64,000 nt of DNA from positions 1,549,329 through 1,613,328 of the forward strand of contig NZ_LFMD02000002.1 of NCBI RefSeq assembly GCF_015776785.2, in the 5' to 3' direction. This DNA comes from Kitasatospora sp. SUK 42 (GTDB taxonomy: Bacteria > Actinomycetota > Actinomycetes > Streptomycetales > Streptomycetaceae). The notes beneath the pieces are model-generated. The model did not search any database. It saw nothing but the letters and a program-made list of their open reading frames with translations, and was not told the origin of the DNA. Positions 44,236-53,524 of this stretch are shown piece by piece; within the stretch, counting starts at the first letter, position 1, and the number at the start of each line of letters is the position of its first letter. The translations under genes were made by a program, and so were the position numbers.

Positions 44236-44472
44236 ATGAGCAGGGCAGAAACGGTGCGCCAGGGGTTGCGGGACCCCGAGCGCGCCCGCCGCCGCGCCGT
44301 CCACACCCCCGGCGCACGCCCGACAGGCGTCCTCTCCCCCGCCCTCACGTCGCCCACCGACGCCCTTCCCGGGGCGCGCTGCGCGCGACACCTTCCCGGC
44401 CCTGCGCCGTCCGACGGTGACGACGGCCCGGAAGCGACCGCGACGACCCGGAAAGGGGACCACCGGGTATGA
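44236..44472 (+). CDS. Possible 78-residue upstream ORF overlapping glnR
   Basis: ATG 44236 follows GGAGGG at a spacing of eight, and the stop TGA overlaps the glnR start (ATGA). These two points favour translation and coupling. Against it: about 12 of 78 third positions are A or T, higher than true genes here, the product is Arg/Pro-rich with no domain, and hydrophobic structure is absent. It may be a real upstream ORF that sets glnR translation, or chance. Confidence 0.3.
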   Translation: MSRAETVRQGLRDPERARRRAVHTPGARPTGVLSPALTSPTDALPGARCARHLPGPAPSDGDDGPEATATTRKGDHRV

Positions 44473-45200
44473 GTTCTCTCCTCCTCCTCACCAACGCGCT
44501 ACAGCCCTCCGCGGAGGTGCTGCCGGCGCTCGGCCTGCTGCTGCACAACGTCCGGGTGGCCCCCGCCGAGGGGTCGGCCCTGGTGGACACCCCCAGTGCG
44601 GACGTCATCCTGGTCGACGGACGGCGCGACCTGCCGCAGATCCGCAGCCTGTGCCAGCTGCTGCGCTCCACCGGCATCGGCTGCCCGCTGATCCTGGTCG
44701 TCACCGAGGGCGGCCTGGCCGCCGTCACCGCCGAATGGGGCATCGACGACGTCCTGCTGGACACCGCCGGCCCGGCCGAGGTCGAGGCCCGGCTGCGGCT
44801 CGCGCTCGGCCGGCTCCAGGTCGCCACCGACGACAGCCCGATGGAGATCCGCAACGGCGACCTCTCGGTCGACGAGGCCACCTACTCCGCCAAGCTCAAG
44901 GGCCGGGCACTCGACCTCACCTTCAAGGAGTTCGAGCTGCTCAAGTACCTCGCCCAGCACCCCGGCCGGGTCTTCACCCGGGCGCAGCTGCTCCAGGAGG
45001 TCTGGGGCTACGACTACTTCGGCGGCACCCGGACGGTGGACGTGCACGTCCGGCGGCTGCGCGCCAAGCTCGGCGTCGAACACGAGCAGCTGATCGGCAC
45101 CGTGCGCAACGTCGGCTACCGCTTCGTCGTACCGGACAAGGCCGAGAAGGGCGAGCGCCCGGAGCTCGCCCAGCGCCCCTCGACGCCGCTGGAGGCCTGA
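44469..45200 (+). CDS. glnR: Nitrogen-metabolism regulator GlnR (orphan OmpR-type)
   Basis: A 243-residue OmpR-family protein: an atypical receiver domain (1-125) and a winged-helix DNA-binding domain ([50 protein letters not shown]). There is no adjacent histidine kinase. The N-terminal sequence, with Asp50 in [10 protein letters not shown] and Arg52, matches GlnR, where Asp50 supports a phosphorylation-independent dimer. GlnR activates glutamine synthetase, ammonium uptake and other nitrogen genes and represses some. The neighbours (LacI regulator, HtrA protease, two-component pair) match the S. coelicolor glnR locus as I recall it. Confidence 0.92.
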   Translation: MSSLLLLTNALQPSAEVLPALGLLLHNVRVAPAEGSALVDTPSADVILVDGRRDLPQIRSLCQLLRSTGIGCPLILVVTEGGLAAVTAEWGIDDVLLDTAGPAEVEARLRLALGRLQVATDDSPMEIRNGDLSVDEATYSAKLKGRALDLTFKEFELLKYLAQHPGRVFTRAQLLQEVWGYDYFGGTRTVDVHVRRLRAKLGVEHEQLIGTVRNVGYRFVVPDKAEKGERPELAQRPSTPLEA

Positions 45201-45205
45201 AACGG

Positions 45206-45232
45206 GCCGGGCGGGCCCGCCCCCCGCCCGGC
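45206..45232 (+). terminator. Terminator of glnR
   Basis: GCCGGGCGG (45206-45214) and CCGCCCGGC (45224-45232) pair around a 9-base GC loop, six bases after the glnR stop codon. Confidence 0.65.
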
Positions 45233-45315
45233 TTGTCCGCATTGCCCCGGATGCCCTCCGGAGACGGCCCCGGATCCCACTGCCGCCCCGGAGGCCACAC
45301 GCGTAGACTCCCTCC

Positions 45316-46374
45316 GTGGCCAAGGTGACGCGCGACGATGTAGCCCGACTGGCTGGGACCTCGACCGCGGTCGTCAGCTACGTGATCAACAACGGGCCGC
45401 GCCCGGTCGCGCCCGCGACCCGGGAGAAGGTCCTCGCGGCGATCGAGCAGCTCGGCTACCGGCCGAACAGCGTCGCCCAGGCGATGGCCTCCCGCCGGAC
45501 CAACCTGATCGGCATGGTCGTCCCGGACGCCCGCCAGCCCTTCTTCGCCGAGATGGCGCACGCCGTGGAACGGGCCGCCTCCGAGCGCGGCAAGCTCGTG
45601 CTGATCGGCAACTCCGACTACGTGGACGACCGCGAGGTCCACTACGTCCGCGCCTTCCTGGGCATGCGCGTCTCCGGCCTGATCCTGGTCAGCCAGGGCC
45701 CCTCCCAGCGCGCCGCCGAGGAGTTCGCCGCCATGGAGGGGGCCAAGGTGGTGCTGCTGCACCGCCGGCCCGAGGCGATCGACGACGTCGCGGTGGTCAC
45801 CGACGACGTGGACGGCGCCGAGGCCGTGGTCCGCCACCTGCTGGAGGTGCACGGGCACCCGTACGTGGCCTGCTTCGGCGGCCCGGTCGAGTCCCCCGCC
45901 CCCGGCGACCCGGTCATCGACCACGTCGAGGGCTGGCAGCGCGCCATGGACGCGCACGGCATCCCCACCGAACCGCACCTGATCGACGCGCCCTTCCACC
46001 GCTACGGCGCGTACGACGTCGCGCTCGCCCTGCTGCGCTCGCCGGAGCGGCCGCCGGCGATCTTCTGCTCCACCGACGACCAGGCCATCGGCGTGCTGCG
46101 GGCCGCCCGCGAGGTCGGCCTGCGGGTCCCGGAGGACCTCGCGGTGGCCGGCTTCGACGACGTGCCGGAGGCCGCGCTCGCCGACCCGCCGCTGACCACC
46201 GTCGCCTCCGACCGCGACGCGATGGCCCGGGCCGCCGTGGAGCTGGTGCTGGACGACTCGCTGATGGTGCCCGGCTCGGACACCGAGCGGGTCCGCAAGT
46301 TCCCGGCCCGCCTGGTCATCCGCCGTTCCTGCGGCTGCGACGGGACCGCGCCCGGCCGCGCCGCGGCGGAGTAG
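45316..46374 (+). CDS. LacI family transcriptional regulator
   Basis: A 352-residue LacI/GalR regulator. The helix-turn-helix is at the very start ([35 protein letters not shown]), and the periplasmic-binding-like effector domain follows ([40 protein letters not shown]-like region, [20 protein letters not shown]). The C-terminus carries RRSCGCDG, an extra Cys pair common in the family. GTG 45316 lies six bases after a TAGACT -10-like element (45304-45309), so the message is probably leaderless. Effector and targets are not evident; no sugar genes adjoin. Confidence 0.88.
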   Translation: MAKVTRDDVARLAGTSTAVVSYVINNGPRPVAPATREKVLAAIEQLGYRPNSVAQAMASRRTNLIGMVVPDARQPFFAEMAHAVERAASERGKLVLIGNSDYVDDREVHYVRAFLGMRVSGLILVSQGPSQRAAEEFAAMEGAKVVLLHRRPEAIDDVAVVTDDVDGAEAVVRHLLEVHGHPYVACFGGPVESPAPGDPVIDHVEGWQRAMDAHGIPTEPHLIDAPFHRYGAYDVALALLRSPERPPAIFCSTDDQAIGVLRAAREVGLRVPEDLAVAGFDDVPEAALADPPLTTVASDRDAMARAAVELVLDDSLMVPGSDTERVRKFPARLVIRRSCGCDGTAPGRAAAE

Positions 46375-46387
46375 CCGCCACCACTTG

Positions 46388-46412
46388 GGAGCGGAGCCGC
46401 CGGTTCCGCTCC
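46388..46412 (+). terminator. Terminator of the LacI regulator gene
   Basis: GGAGCGGA (46388-46395) and TCCGCTCC (46405-46412) pair around a 9-base loop, 14 bases after the stop codon. Confidence 0.6.
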
Positions 46413-46450
46413 ACAGGCGGCCTGACCAGGCTTTATGAGAACCCAACGGG

Positions 46451-46494
46451 CTTCTCGGGCCCTTCTGAGCCGCTTCTCATCCGGTCCTCATCCA
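46451..46494 (+). promoter_or_regulatory. Four tandem 11-base repeats before the HtrA gene
   Basis: CTTCTCGGGCC, CTTCTGAGCCG, CTTCTCATCCG and GTCCTCATCCA lie head to tail with an exact 11-base period, ending 20 bases before ATG 46515. OmpR-family regulators bind direct repeats spaced about one helical turn, so this is a candidate site for the response regulator encoded two genes downstream. Confidence 0.55.
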
Positions 46495-46514
46495 CCGGGC
46501 GGAGCTTGGTCGGC

Positions 46515-47708
46515 ATGAGCGAAGAGCAGCAGCACCCCGGCGAGCAGTACGACCCCTACCGGGAGCAGTACGACCCGGACCGGCCCCGCGTGATCGAGGG
46601 CACCGTGCTCGGCGGCGGCAACAGCGGCAACACCTGGGCCCCCGGCGCCGACCCGGGCACCGGGTACGGCTACCGCGAGGACCACTCCGGCGGCGCCTTC
46701 GACGGACCGCCGCCTCCCCCGCCCATGCCGCCCGAGCCGCCCACCCTGCTCGGCCACCCCTCGGGCCCCGAGGGCCCCGGCGGCCCCGGCCACCGGGCCC
46801 GGCGCGGCCTGCTGCGCGGACGCCTCGCCATGGCGACCGCCGTCGCCGCGATCGCCGCCGTCATCGGCGGGGTCACCGGCGGGGTCATCGCCTCCGACCG
46901 GCAGTCCGCCGACACCCGCGTCGGCACCATCGCCAGCCCCGTCTCCGCCCGCTCCGACGGCAGCGCCAACGTGCCCGCCATCGCCGCCGCCGTCTCGCCC
47001 AGCACCGTCCAGATCACCGTCAAGACCGGCAACGGCACCGCCACCGGCACCGGCGTCGTCCTCGACACCGACGGCCGGATCCTCACCAACTTCCACGTGA
47101 TCGACACCGCGGCCGACGGCGGCCAGATCACCGTCACCTTCAAGGACGGCTCCACCGCCCCGGCGACCGTCACCGGCACCGACAAGTCCCTCGACGTCGC
47201 CGTGATCACCGCGACCGGCGCCAGGAACCTCACCCCCGCCGTCCTCGGCGACTCCTCCACCGTGGCCGTCGGCGACCCCGTCGTCGCCATCGGCAACCCC
47301 GACGGACTCACCGGCACCGTCACCTCCGGCATCATCAGCGCCGAGAACCGCGACGTCACCGTCCAGCTCGACGAGGGCAGCACCAGCAACAACGGCGGCT
47401 TCGGCCTCCCCTTCCTGCCCGGCCTGCCCGGAACGCGCGGCAACGCCCCCCAGTCCAACAGCGGCAGCACCACGACCTACAAGGCCTTCCAGACCGACGC
47501 CGCCCTCAACCCCGGCAACTCCGGCGGCCCGCTGATCAACGCCAACGGCCAGGTCATCGCCATCAACTCGGCGATGTACGCGCCCGGCGGCTCCGGCTCC
47601 TCCGGCGGTGGCGGCAGCAGCGCCGGTAGCGTCGGTCTCGGCTTCGCCATCCCGATGAACGACATCAAGCAGGTCCTGCCGAAGCTCGAAGCAGGCCAGA
47701 ACCTGTAA
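46515..47708 (+). CDS. HtrA/DegP-like trypsin-type serine protease
   Basis: A 397-residue protein: an acidic, Pro-rich cytoplasmic N-terminus of about 100 residues, one membrane helix ([23 protein letters not shown]), and an external trypsin-like domain. The catalytic triad is complete: His in LTNFHVID, Asp in KSLDVAVI, Ser in [11 protein letters not shown] Gly/Ser loop ([14 protein letters not shown]) interrupts the late part. There is no PDZ domain, unlike most HtrA proteins. It is followed by a response regulator and a histidine kinase, the same trio as pepD and mprAB in Mycobacterium tuberculosis, so a role in envelope stress is likely. Confidence 0.9.
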   Translation: MSEEQQHPGEQYDPYREQYDPDRPRVIEGTVLGGGNSGNTWAPGADPGTGYGYREDHSGGAFDGPPPPPPMPPEPPTLLGHPSGPEGPGGPGHRARRGLLRGRLAMATAVAAIAAVIGGVTGGVIASDRQSADTRVGTIASPVSARSDGSANVPAIAAAVSPSTVQITVKTGNGTATGTGVVLDTDGRILTNFHVIDTAADGGQITVTFKDGSTAPATVTGTDKSLDVAVITATGARNLTPAVLGDSSTVAVGDPVVAIGNPDGLTGTVTSGIISAENRDVTVQLDEGSTSNNGGFGLPFLPGLPGTRGNAPQSNSGSTTTYKAFQTDAALNPGNSGGPLINANGQVIAINSAMYAPGGSGSSGGGGSSAGSVGLGFAIPMNDIKQVLPKLEAGQNL

Positions 47709-47776
47709 GTCGCCGTCCGTTCGACGGAGAATTGCTCCCAGCAGGCCCTCCACCCGACGAGAAAGGGCACCAGCCC

Positions 47777-48547
47777 ATGACCCCGTCCGCCGACGACCGC
47801 ACCCCCTCCGAGGCCGGCCACACCTCCGCCCGGCTCCTCGTGGTCGACGACGAACCCGCGCTCCGGGACGCCCTGGAGAGCAGCCTCGCCTTCGAGGGCT
47901 ACGAGGTCGCCACCGCCACGGACGGCTACGAGGCGCTGGAATCCGTCGAACGCGACCGGCCCGACCTCGTCCTGCTGGACATCATGATGCCCCGGATGGA
48001 CGGCCTCACCGCCGTCCGCCGGATGCGCTCCCGCGGCGACACCGTCCCCGTGCTGATGCTCACCGCCCGCGACGCCGTCGGCGACCGCGTCACCGGCCTC
48101 GACGTCGGCGCCGACGACTACCTCGCCAAGCCCTTCGAGCTCGACGAGCTCCTCGCCCGCGTCCGCGCCCTGCTGCGCCGCAACGCCCTCGCCACCGAGG
48201 CCGCCGCCCGCGCCGCCGCCGAGGACGAGAGCGAGGTGCTCGCCTTCGCCGACCTGCGGATGAACACCGCCACCCGCGAGGTCACCCGGGCCGGCAAGCC
48301 GGTCGAACTCACCCGCACCGAGTTCATGCTCCTGGAGATGTTCCTCGCCCACCCCCGCCAGGTCCTCACCCGCGAGCAGATCCTCAAGGCGGTCTGGGGC
48401 TTCGACTTCGAGCCCTCCTCCAACTCCCTGGACGTGTACGTGATGTACCTGCGCCGCAAGACCGAGCAGGGCGGCATGCCACGCCTCATCCAGACCGTAC
48501 GGGGCGTCGGCTACGCCCTGCGCCCGACCACCGGCCCCAGCGCGTGA
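47777..48547 (+). CDS. OmpR-family response regulator (MprA-like)
   Basis: A 256-residue regulator. The receiver domain has the acidic pocket in LVVDDEPAL, the phosphoacceptor Asp in [13 protein letters not shown] and Lys in DYLAKPF. The winged helix follows ([52 protein letters not shown]). An N-terminal extension of about 20 residues precedes the receiver. ATG 47777 is used, with GAAAGGG upstream. Its stop overlaps the kinase start (GTGA), so the two are co-translated. It probably controls the upstream protease gene and others under cell-envelope stress. Confidence 0.93.
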   Translation: MTPSADDRTPSEAGHTSARLLVVDDEPALRDALESSLAFEGYEVATATDGYEALESVERDRPDLVLLDIMMPRMDGLTAVRRMRSRGDTVPVLMLTARDAVGDRVTGLDVGADDYLAKPFELDELLARVRALLRRNALATEAAARAAAEDESEVLAFADLRMNTATREVTRAGKPVELTRTEFMLLEMFLAHPRQVLTREQILKAVWGFDFEPSSNSLDVYVMYLRRKTEQGGMPRLIQTVRGVGYALRPTTGPSA

Positions 48548-50034
48548 CCACCGTTCCGCCCCCGCCCCTGGCACCACCCCGCACCCCCCGGCGCCGGCGC
48601 GTCAGCCACTGGCTCCGCTCGCGCTCGCTCCGCGGCCGCCTCACCTTCCTGAGCGCGGCGGCGGTGGCGGTGGCCATCGCGATGTCGGCGCTGGCCTGCT
48701 GGTTCATCGTGGAGAGGCAGCTCTACGGCCAGGTGGAGACGGAACTGCGCAACGCGCCGAAGCCGCGCGGGGTGTTCCTCCACCTCCCCTCCTGTCCCAG
48801 CACGCCCGAAGGGGCTCTCCAGGAGGTCCAGAGCTCCACGCCGGAGGTGACCGGAGGCCCCGTCCCCCGGGACACCCAGTACGTCCTGACGGATCCGACC
48901 CAGGTCTGCCTGCCGCCGATGGCGAGCAACGCGATCGCGCTCCAGAAGGACGACGTCCAGGCGTTCCGGCTCAAGCCGGGCCAGTCGATCATCCGGGACG
49001 GCCACTACACCAACGGCGACCCCGCGATGGTCCGCATCTCCGTCTTCCGCACCGCCGGTGCCCAGCCCGTGCTGGTGATGGTGGCGACGCCGACCAAGTC
49101 CATCGAGCAGTCCCTCCAGGGCCTCGCCATCCTGCTCGGCGCCGTCTCCCTCGGCGGCATCCTGCTCGCCGCCGTCGCCGGCCGTCTGGTGGCCCACTCC
49201 TCGCTCAAGCCGGTCGACCAGCTCACCGACGCCGTCGAGCACATCGCCCGCACCGAGGAGGTCGGCACCACCATCCCCGTCAACGGCGACGACGAGATCG
49301 CCCGGCTGTCCACCTCCTTCAACTCCATGAGCACCGCCCTCGCCAACTCCCGTGAACGGCAGACCCGGTTGATCGCCGACGCGGGCCACGAGCTCCGCAC
49401 GCCGCTGACCTCCCTGCGCACCAACGTCGACCTGCTGATCCGCAGCGACGACACCGGCCGACCGCTGCCCCCGGCGACCAAGACCAAGCTGCTGGGCAAC
49501 ATGAAGGCGCAGATGCAGGAACTCACCGTGCTGATCGGCGACCTGCTCCAGCTCTCCCGCCCCGACACCCCCAAGACCGGCCCCAACCTCACCGTCGTCG
49601 CTCTGCACGAGATCGCCGGGCGGGCCGTCGAACGGGCGAAGCTGCGCGGCCCCGGCCTGGTCTTCGAGACCACCACCGAACCCTGGTACGTGAACGGCGA
49701 CGCGGCCGGGCTGGAACGGGCCGTGATCAACCTCCTCGACAACGCGGTCAAGTACAGCCCGCCCGGCGGCACCATCGAAGTCCGGCTCCAGCAGGGTGTG
49801 TTGACCGTCCGCGACCACGGCCCCGGCATCCCGCCGGACGAGCTCCAGTACGTCTTCGACCGCTTCTGGCGCTCCCCGTCCTCGCGCCAGCTGCCGGGCT
49901 CCGGCCTGGGGTTGTCGATCGTCGCGCAGAGCGTCCGGGAGGCCGGCGGCGAGGTCACGCTGGGCCCGGCCGGGGACGGCGGCCCCGGCGCGCTGGCCAC
50001 CGTCCGGCTGCCCGGCGGCCCCGCCCCCGAATAG
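48544..50034 (+). CDS. Sensor histidine kinase (MprB-like)
   Basis: A 496-residue membrane kinase. Basic N-terminus, membrane helix ([19 protein letters not shown]), an external sensor domain of about 110 residues with two Cys ([22 protein letters not shown]) that may form a disulfide, second helix ([20 protein letters not shown]), HAMP linker, HisKA with phosphoacceptor in [13 protein letters not shown], and the ATP-binding domain ([30 protein letters not shown]). GTG 48544 overlaps the regulator stop. Pairing with the preceding regulator is clear from coupling. Confidence 0.94.
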   Translation: MTTVPPPPLAPPRTPRRRRVSHWLRSRSLRGRLTFLSAAAVAVAIAMSALACWFIVERQLYGQVETELRNAPKPRGVFLHLPSCPSTPEGALQEVQSSTPEVTGGPVPRDTQYVLTDPTQVCLPPMASNAIALQKDDVQAFRLKPGQSIIRDGHYTNGDPAMVRISVFRTAGAQPVLVMVATPTKSIEQSLQGLAILLGAVSLGGILLAAVAGRLVAHSSLKPVDQLTDAVEHIARTEEVGTTIPVNGDDEIARLSTSFNSMSTALANSRERQTRLIADAGHELRTPLTSLRTNVDLLIRSDDTGRPLPPATKTKLLGNMKAQMQELTVLIGDLLQLSRPDTPKTGPNLTVVALHEIAGRAVERAKLRGPGLVFETTTEPWYVNGDAAGLERAVINLLDNAVKYSPPGGTIEVRLQQGVLTVRDHGPGIPPDELQYVFDRFWRSPSSRQLPGSGLGLSIVAQSVREAGGEVTLGPAGDGGPGALATVRLPGGPAPE

Positions 50035-50049
50035 CCTGCGCCAACAGCA

Positions 50050-50086
50050 GGGCGGGCGGGGCGCCCCGACAGCGCCCCGCCCGCCC
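50050..50086. terminator. Bidirectional terminator after the two-component genes
   Basis: A perfect 15-base-pair stem, GGGCGGGCGGGGCGC (50050-50064) with its complement (50072-50086), and a 7-base loop, placed between convergent kinase and 5'-nucleotidase genes. Confidence 0.85.
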
Positions 50087-50103
50087 CCGTGTCCGGCTCA
50101 CGG

Positions 50104-51903
50104 TCAGTCGATGTCGCTGCCCGGGCCGAGGATCCTGATCCGGTCACTCGCCGGCGGCTTCAGCGGCGAGGCCGCCGAGCTGTGGGCCGCCAGGTAGGCC
50201 GTGAAGACGTCCAGGTCGGAGACGCCGACGAGCTTGTCGGTGCCCGCCGCGAAGGCCGGGAAGCCGTCGCCGCCACCGGCCAGGAACTCGTTGGCCGCGA
50301 CCCGGTACTTGGCGGCCTGATCGACCGGCGCGCCGTTCAGCCGGACCGAGTCGACCAGGAGCCGGGCCGCACCGGTCTTGCGCATGTCCAGGGTGTAGTG
50401 CAGGTTCGAGGACACCTGGAGGATCTTCGGCGCGGCGTCGTTGAGACCGCTCACCTGCTGCTGGAGCAGCTGGATCAGCTGGGCGCCGGTCAGCGTCTTG
50501 ACCTGCATCATGTTGGTGAACGGCTGGACGGTGAACGCCTCGCCGTAGGTCACCACGCCGTCGCCCTCACTGCCCGAGGCCTTGTAGACCAGGTCGGAGC
50601 GGATGCCACCGGGGTTCATGAAGGCGACCTGCGCCCCGCCCTTGTCCGCCGGGGCCATCCCCTCCAGCTGCGCGTCGGCGATCACGTCACCCAGCGGCTT
50701 CTCCAGGTCGCTGCTGCCGCGGCCGTTGATGTCCGAGGAGATGTAGCCGATCGGACGGTTGGCGATCGGGGCGGCCAGCTTGGAGTAGCGGTCGATCAGC
50801 GCCGTCATGTCCGGAGCCTTCGCGACCGTACGGCGCACCACGTGGTTCTCGGCCTTCACCGAGGGGCGCACGATCTCGCCGGTGGTCTTGTCCAGCTTCA
50901 TGTCGATCTCGGTGAACAGCCGGCCGAAGGAGGCGGCACTGGTCACCGAGCGCGGCACGCCGTTGGGGTCGGGGATGCTGCAGGCGTACGCGTTGTGGGT
51001 GTGGCCGGTGACGATGGCGCCGACCGCGGGGTCGATCCGCTTCGCGATGTCGACGATCGGGCCGGAGATGCCCTGGCCGGCCGCGCCGCAGTCGTAGTTG
51101 TAGACGCCGCTGGCCGGGTAGCCGCCCTCGTGGATCAGCGCGACGATCGAGTTGACGCCCTTGGCCTTCAGCTCCGCGGCGTACTTGTTGATCGTGGTGA
51201 CCTCGTTGGCGAACTTCAGGCCCTGGACGCCCTGGGCGGTCACGATGTTCGGCGTGCCCTCCAGGGTGACGCCGATGAAGCCGATCTTCACGCCCTGCGA
51301 CTTGGTCACCCAGTACGGGGCCAGCAGCGGCTTGCCGGTCTTCTCGTCGGTGACGTTGGCCGACAGGTAGTTGAAGTTGGCGCCCTTGAAGGTGCGACCG
51401 GGCTCGTAGCAGCCGTCGGTCGGGTGGCAGCCGCCGTCCTGCTTGCGCAGCAGCTCCGCCGCGCCCTGGTCGAACTCGTGGTTGCCGACCGAGGTGACGT
51501 CCAGGCCGAGCTTGTCCATCGCCTCGATGGTCGGCTCGTCGTGGAACAGCGCGGAGGTCAGCGGGCTGGCCCCGACGATGTCGCCCGCGGCGACGGTGAT
51601 CGAGTCGTCGGCCGGGATCCGGGCCTGGCGCAGCTCGGTGGCCAGGTACTCGATGCCGCCGGCCGGGGTGGAGACCTCCTTGCCGGTGGCCGGGTCGATC
51701 TCCTTGATCGTGCCGGAGGACCCGGCCGGGGGCTCCAGGTTGCCGTGGAAGTCGTTGATCGCCAGCAACTGGAGGTTGACGGTCTTGTGGCGCTTGGCGT
51801 TGGCATCGGCGGCCTGAGCGGCCGTCGGCACGGCCACCGTGCCGAACAGACCTGCGGCGGCGACGACGGCGAGCGCCGTCCGTCGGGATCTGACGGTGAG
51901 CAT
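50104..51903 (-). CDS. Secreted 5'-nucleotidase/2',3'-cyclic phosphodiesterase family protein
   Basis: A 599-residue exported metallophosphoesterase. The signal peptide is MLTVRSRRTALAVVAAAGLF ending near AAQA. The N-terminal catalytic domain has the two-metal motifs LLAINDFHGNLEP, AAGDIVGASPLTS, SVGNHEFDQG, IALIHEGG-like and VTGHTHNAYA. The C-terminal substrate domain includes AFMNPGGIRSDL, the FTVQPFTNMM stretch and a final NEFLAGGGDGFPAF. It would recover phosphate and nucleosides from extracellular nucleotides. ATG 51903 gives a clean signal peptide; the longer frame does not. It is convergent with the kinase gene and follows the secretion-like operon. Confidence 0.92.
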   Translation of the reverse strand: MLTVRSRRTALAVVAAAGLFGTVAVPTAAQAADANAKRHKTVNLQLLAINDFHGNLEPPAGSSGTIKEIDPATGKEVSTPAGGIEYLATELRQARIPADDSITVAAGDIVGASPLTSALFHDEPTIEAMDKLGLDVTSVGNHEFDQGAAELLRKQDGGCHPTDGCYEPGRTFKGANFNYLSANVTDEKTGKPLLAPYWVTKSQGVKIGFIGVTLEGTPNIVTAQGVQGLKFANEVTTINKYAAELKAKGVNSIVALIHEGGYPASGVYNYDCGAAGQGISGPIVDIAKRIDPAVGAIVTGHTHNAYACSIPDPNGVPRSVTSAASFGRLFTEIDMKLDKTTGEIVRPSVKAENHVVRRTVAKAPDMTALIDRYSKLAAPIANRPIGYISSDINGRGSSDLEKPLGDVIADAQLEGMAPADKGGAQVAFMNPGGIRSDLVYKASGSEGDGVVTYGEAFTVQPFTNMMQVKTLTGAQLIQLLQQQVSGLNDAAPKILQVSSNLHYTLDMRKTGAARLLVDSVRLNGAPVDQAAKYRVAANEFLAGGGDGFPAFAAGTDKLVGVSDLDVFTAYLAAHSSAASPLKPPASDRIRILGPGSDID

Positions 51904-52111
51904 GAAGGGGGTCCCCTGCACCTCGGAGGGAGCACCGGCGACTGGAGCGCCGGCGTGCGGGCAAGATGTTGCGCCTGTGCAGCCTAGGGTCAACGCGCGT
52001 AGCTGTCAGGAGGTCGAACGTAACGAGAGGATTACCTGCTGACGAACCATCGCCATCCGGCGGGGGCGCACCGCCTGCGGACCACCGCCCGGCCGCGGCT
52101 CAAGCCTCGAC

Positions 52112-53461
52112 TCAGACCCCCGGCTCGGCCGCCAACTGCCGCTCGGCCCGCGTCCGTTCGGCCACCGCGTCCTCGGTCATCGCGCGGTCGGTGTACACCA
52201 GCGGCCGCTCGGCCTCGGTGATGATGTGCTTGACCACCTGGACGTTGCCGTTGACGTCCCAGACCGCGATGCCCGGCGACAGGGTCGGAATGATCTCCAC
52301 CGCCCAGCGCGGCAGGCCCAGCACTCGGCCGGTGGCCCGCGCCTCCTCGGCCTTCTGCATGTAGATCGTCCGGGTCGAGGCCATCTTCAGGATCGCCGAG
52401 GCCTCCTTGGCCGCCGCGCCGTCCACCACGTCCGACAGGTGGTGCACCACCGCGACGAAGGACAGACCCAGCCGTCGCCCGAACTTCAGCAGCCGCTGGA
52501 ACAGCTGTGCCACGAAAGGACTGTTGATGATGTGCCAGGCCTCCTCGACCAGGAAGATGCGCTTCTTCCGGTCCGGCCGGATCCAGGTGTGCTCCAGCCA
52601 CACCCCGACGATCGCCATCAGGATCGGCATCGCGATCGAGTTGCGGTCGATGTGCGAGAGGTCGAAGACGATCAGCGGGGCGTCCAGGTCGATGCCCTTG
52701 GTGGTCGACCCGTCGAACATCCCTCGCAGGTCACCGTCGACCAGCCGGTCCAGCACCAGCGCCACGTCCAGGCCCCAGGACTGCACCTCGTCCACCGCCA
52801 CGCCCAGCGACTCCACCGAGGACAGGTCGGGGTTGCGCAGGGTGTCGATGATGTCGTCCAGCACCGGCTGACGATCCTTCACCGAGGCCACCACATGGGC
52901 GTGCGCGGCCTTCAGCGCGAAGCCGGCCCGCTCCTCCAGACCGCGCCCCATCGCCACCTCGATGATGGTGCGCAGCAGCGACAGCTGGCCGGTCTGGGTG
53001 ATCGCCGGATCCAGTGGGTTGAGCTTCACCCCGCCGTCCCGGGCCGCCAACGGGTCCAGCCGGATCGACTTTATGCCCAGCGCTTCGGCGATCAGGTTCC
53101 ACTCGCCGACACCGTCCTCGCCCTGCGCGTCCAGCACCACGACCTGGCGGTCGCGGAACCTCAACTGCCGCAGGACGTACGTCTTCTCCAGCGCCGACTT
53201 GCCGTTGCCGGACTCCCCCAGCACCAGCCAGTGCGGGGCCGGCAGCTGCTGCCCGTACAACTGGAAGGGGTCGTACACGTAGCCCTTGCCGCTGTACACC
53301 TCGCGCCCGATGATCACCCCCGAGTCGCCCAACCCCGGTGCGGCGGTGGGCAGGTAGACCGCCTGCGCCTGGCCGGTCGAGGTGCGCACCGGCAGCCGGG
53401 TGGTCTCCACCTTGCCGAACATCAGGCTGGTGAACGCGTCGGTGAGGTTGCCGAGCGCCAT
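52112..53461 (-). CDS. VirB4-like ATPase (C-terminal half), type IV secretion-like system
   Basis: A 449-residue ATPase of the VirB4/TraE/TraG superfamily. Walker A is LVLGESGNGKSALEKT (about 80-95), Walker B IFLVEEAWHIIN, followed by RRLGLSFVAVVHHLSDV and KMASTRTIYMQK, all typical of VirB4 C-terminal domains. VirB4 proteins usually run to about 800 residues in one chain; here the N-terminal half is the separate 529-residue gene just upstream. It is last in the five-gene minus-strand operon. No relaxase or VirD4-type coupling protein is nearby, so substrate and direction of transfer are unknown. Confidence 0.85.
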   Translation of the reverse strand: MALGNLTDAFTSLMFGKVETTRLPVRTSTGQAQAVYLPTAAPGLGDSGVIIGREVYSGKGYVYDPFQLYGQQLPAPHWLVLGESGNGKSALEKTYVLRQLRFRDRQVVVLDAQGEDGVGEWNLIAEALGIKSIRLDPLAARDGGVKLNPLDPAITQTGQLSLLRTIIEVAMGRGLEERAGFALKAAHAHVVASVKDRQPVLDDIIDTLRNPDLSSVESLGVAVDEVQSWGLDVALVLDRLVDGDLRGMFDGSTTKGIDLDAPLIVFDLSHIDRNSIAMPILMAIVGVWLEHTWIRPDRKKRIFLVEEAWHIINSPFVAQLFQRLLKFGRRLGLSFVAVVHHLSDVVDGAAAKEASAILKMASTRTIYMQKAEEARATGRVLGLPRWAVEIIPTLSPGIAVWDVNGNVQVVKHIITEAERPLVYTDRAMTEDAVAERTRAERQLAAEPGV

Positions 53462-53524
53462 GGGCGGCCTCCTGGTGCCAGCGGTAGGGATGGACGAGCG
53501 CGGTGGGGTGGGCGGACGCCGCCG

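Noticed and set aside
51990-52060. PhoP-type direct repeats upstream of the 5'-nucleotidase
   Set aside because: Only one partial match (GTTCGACC) to the GTTCACC repeat could be found; not enough to support a PHO box.
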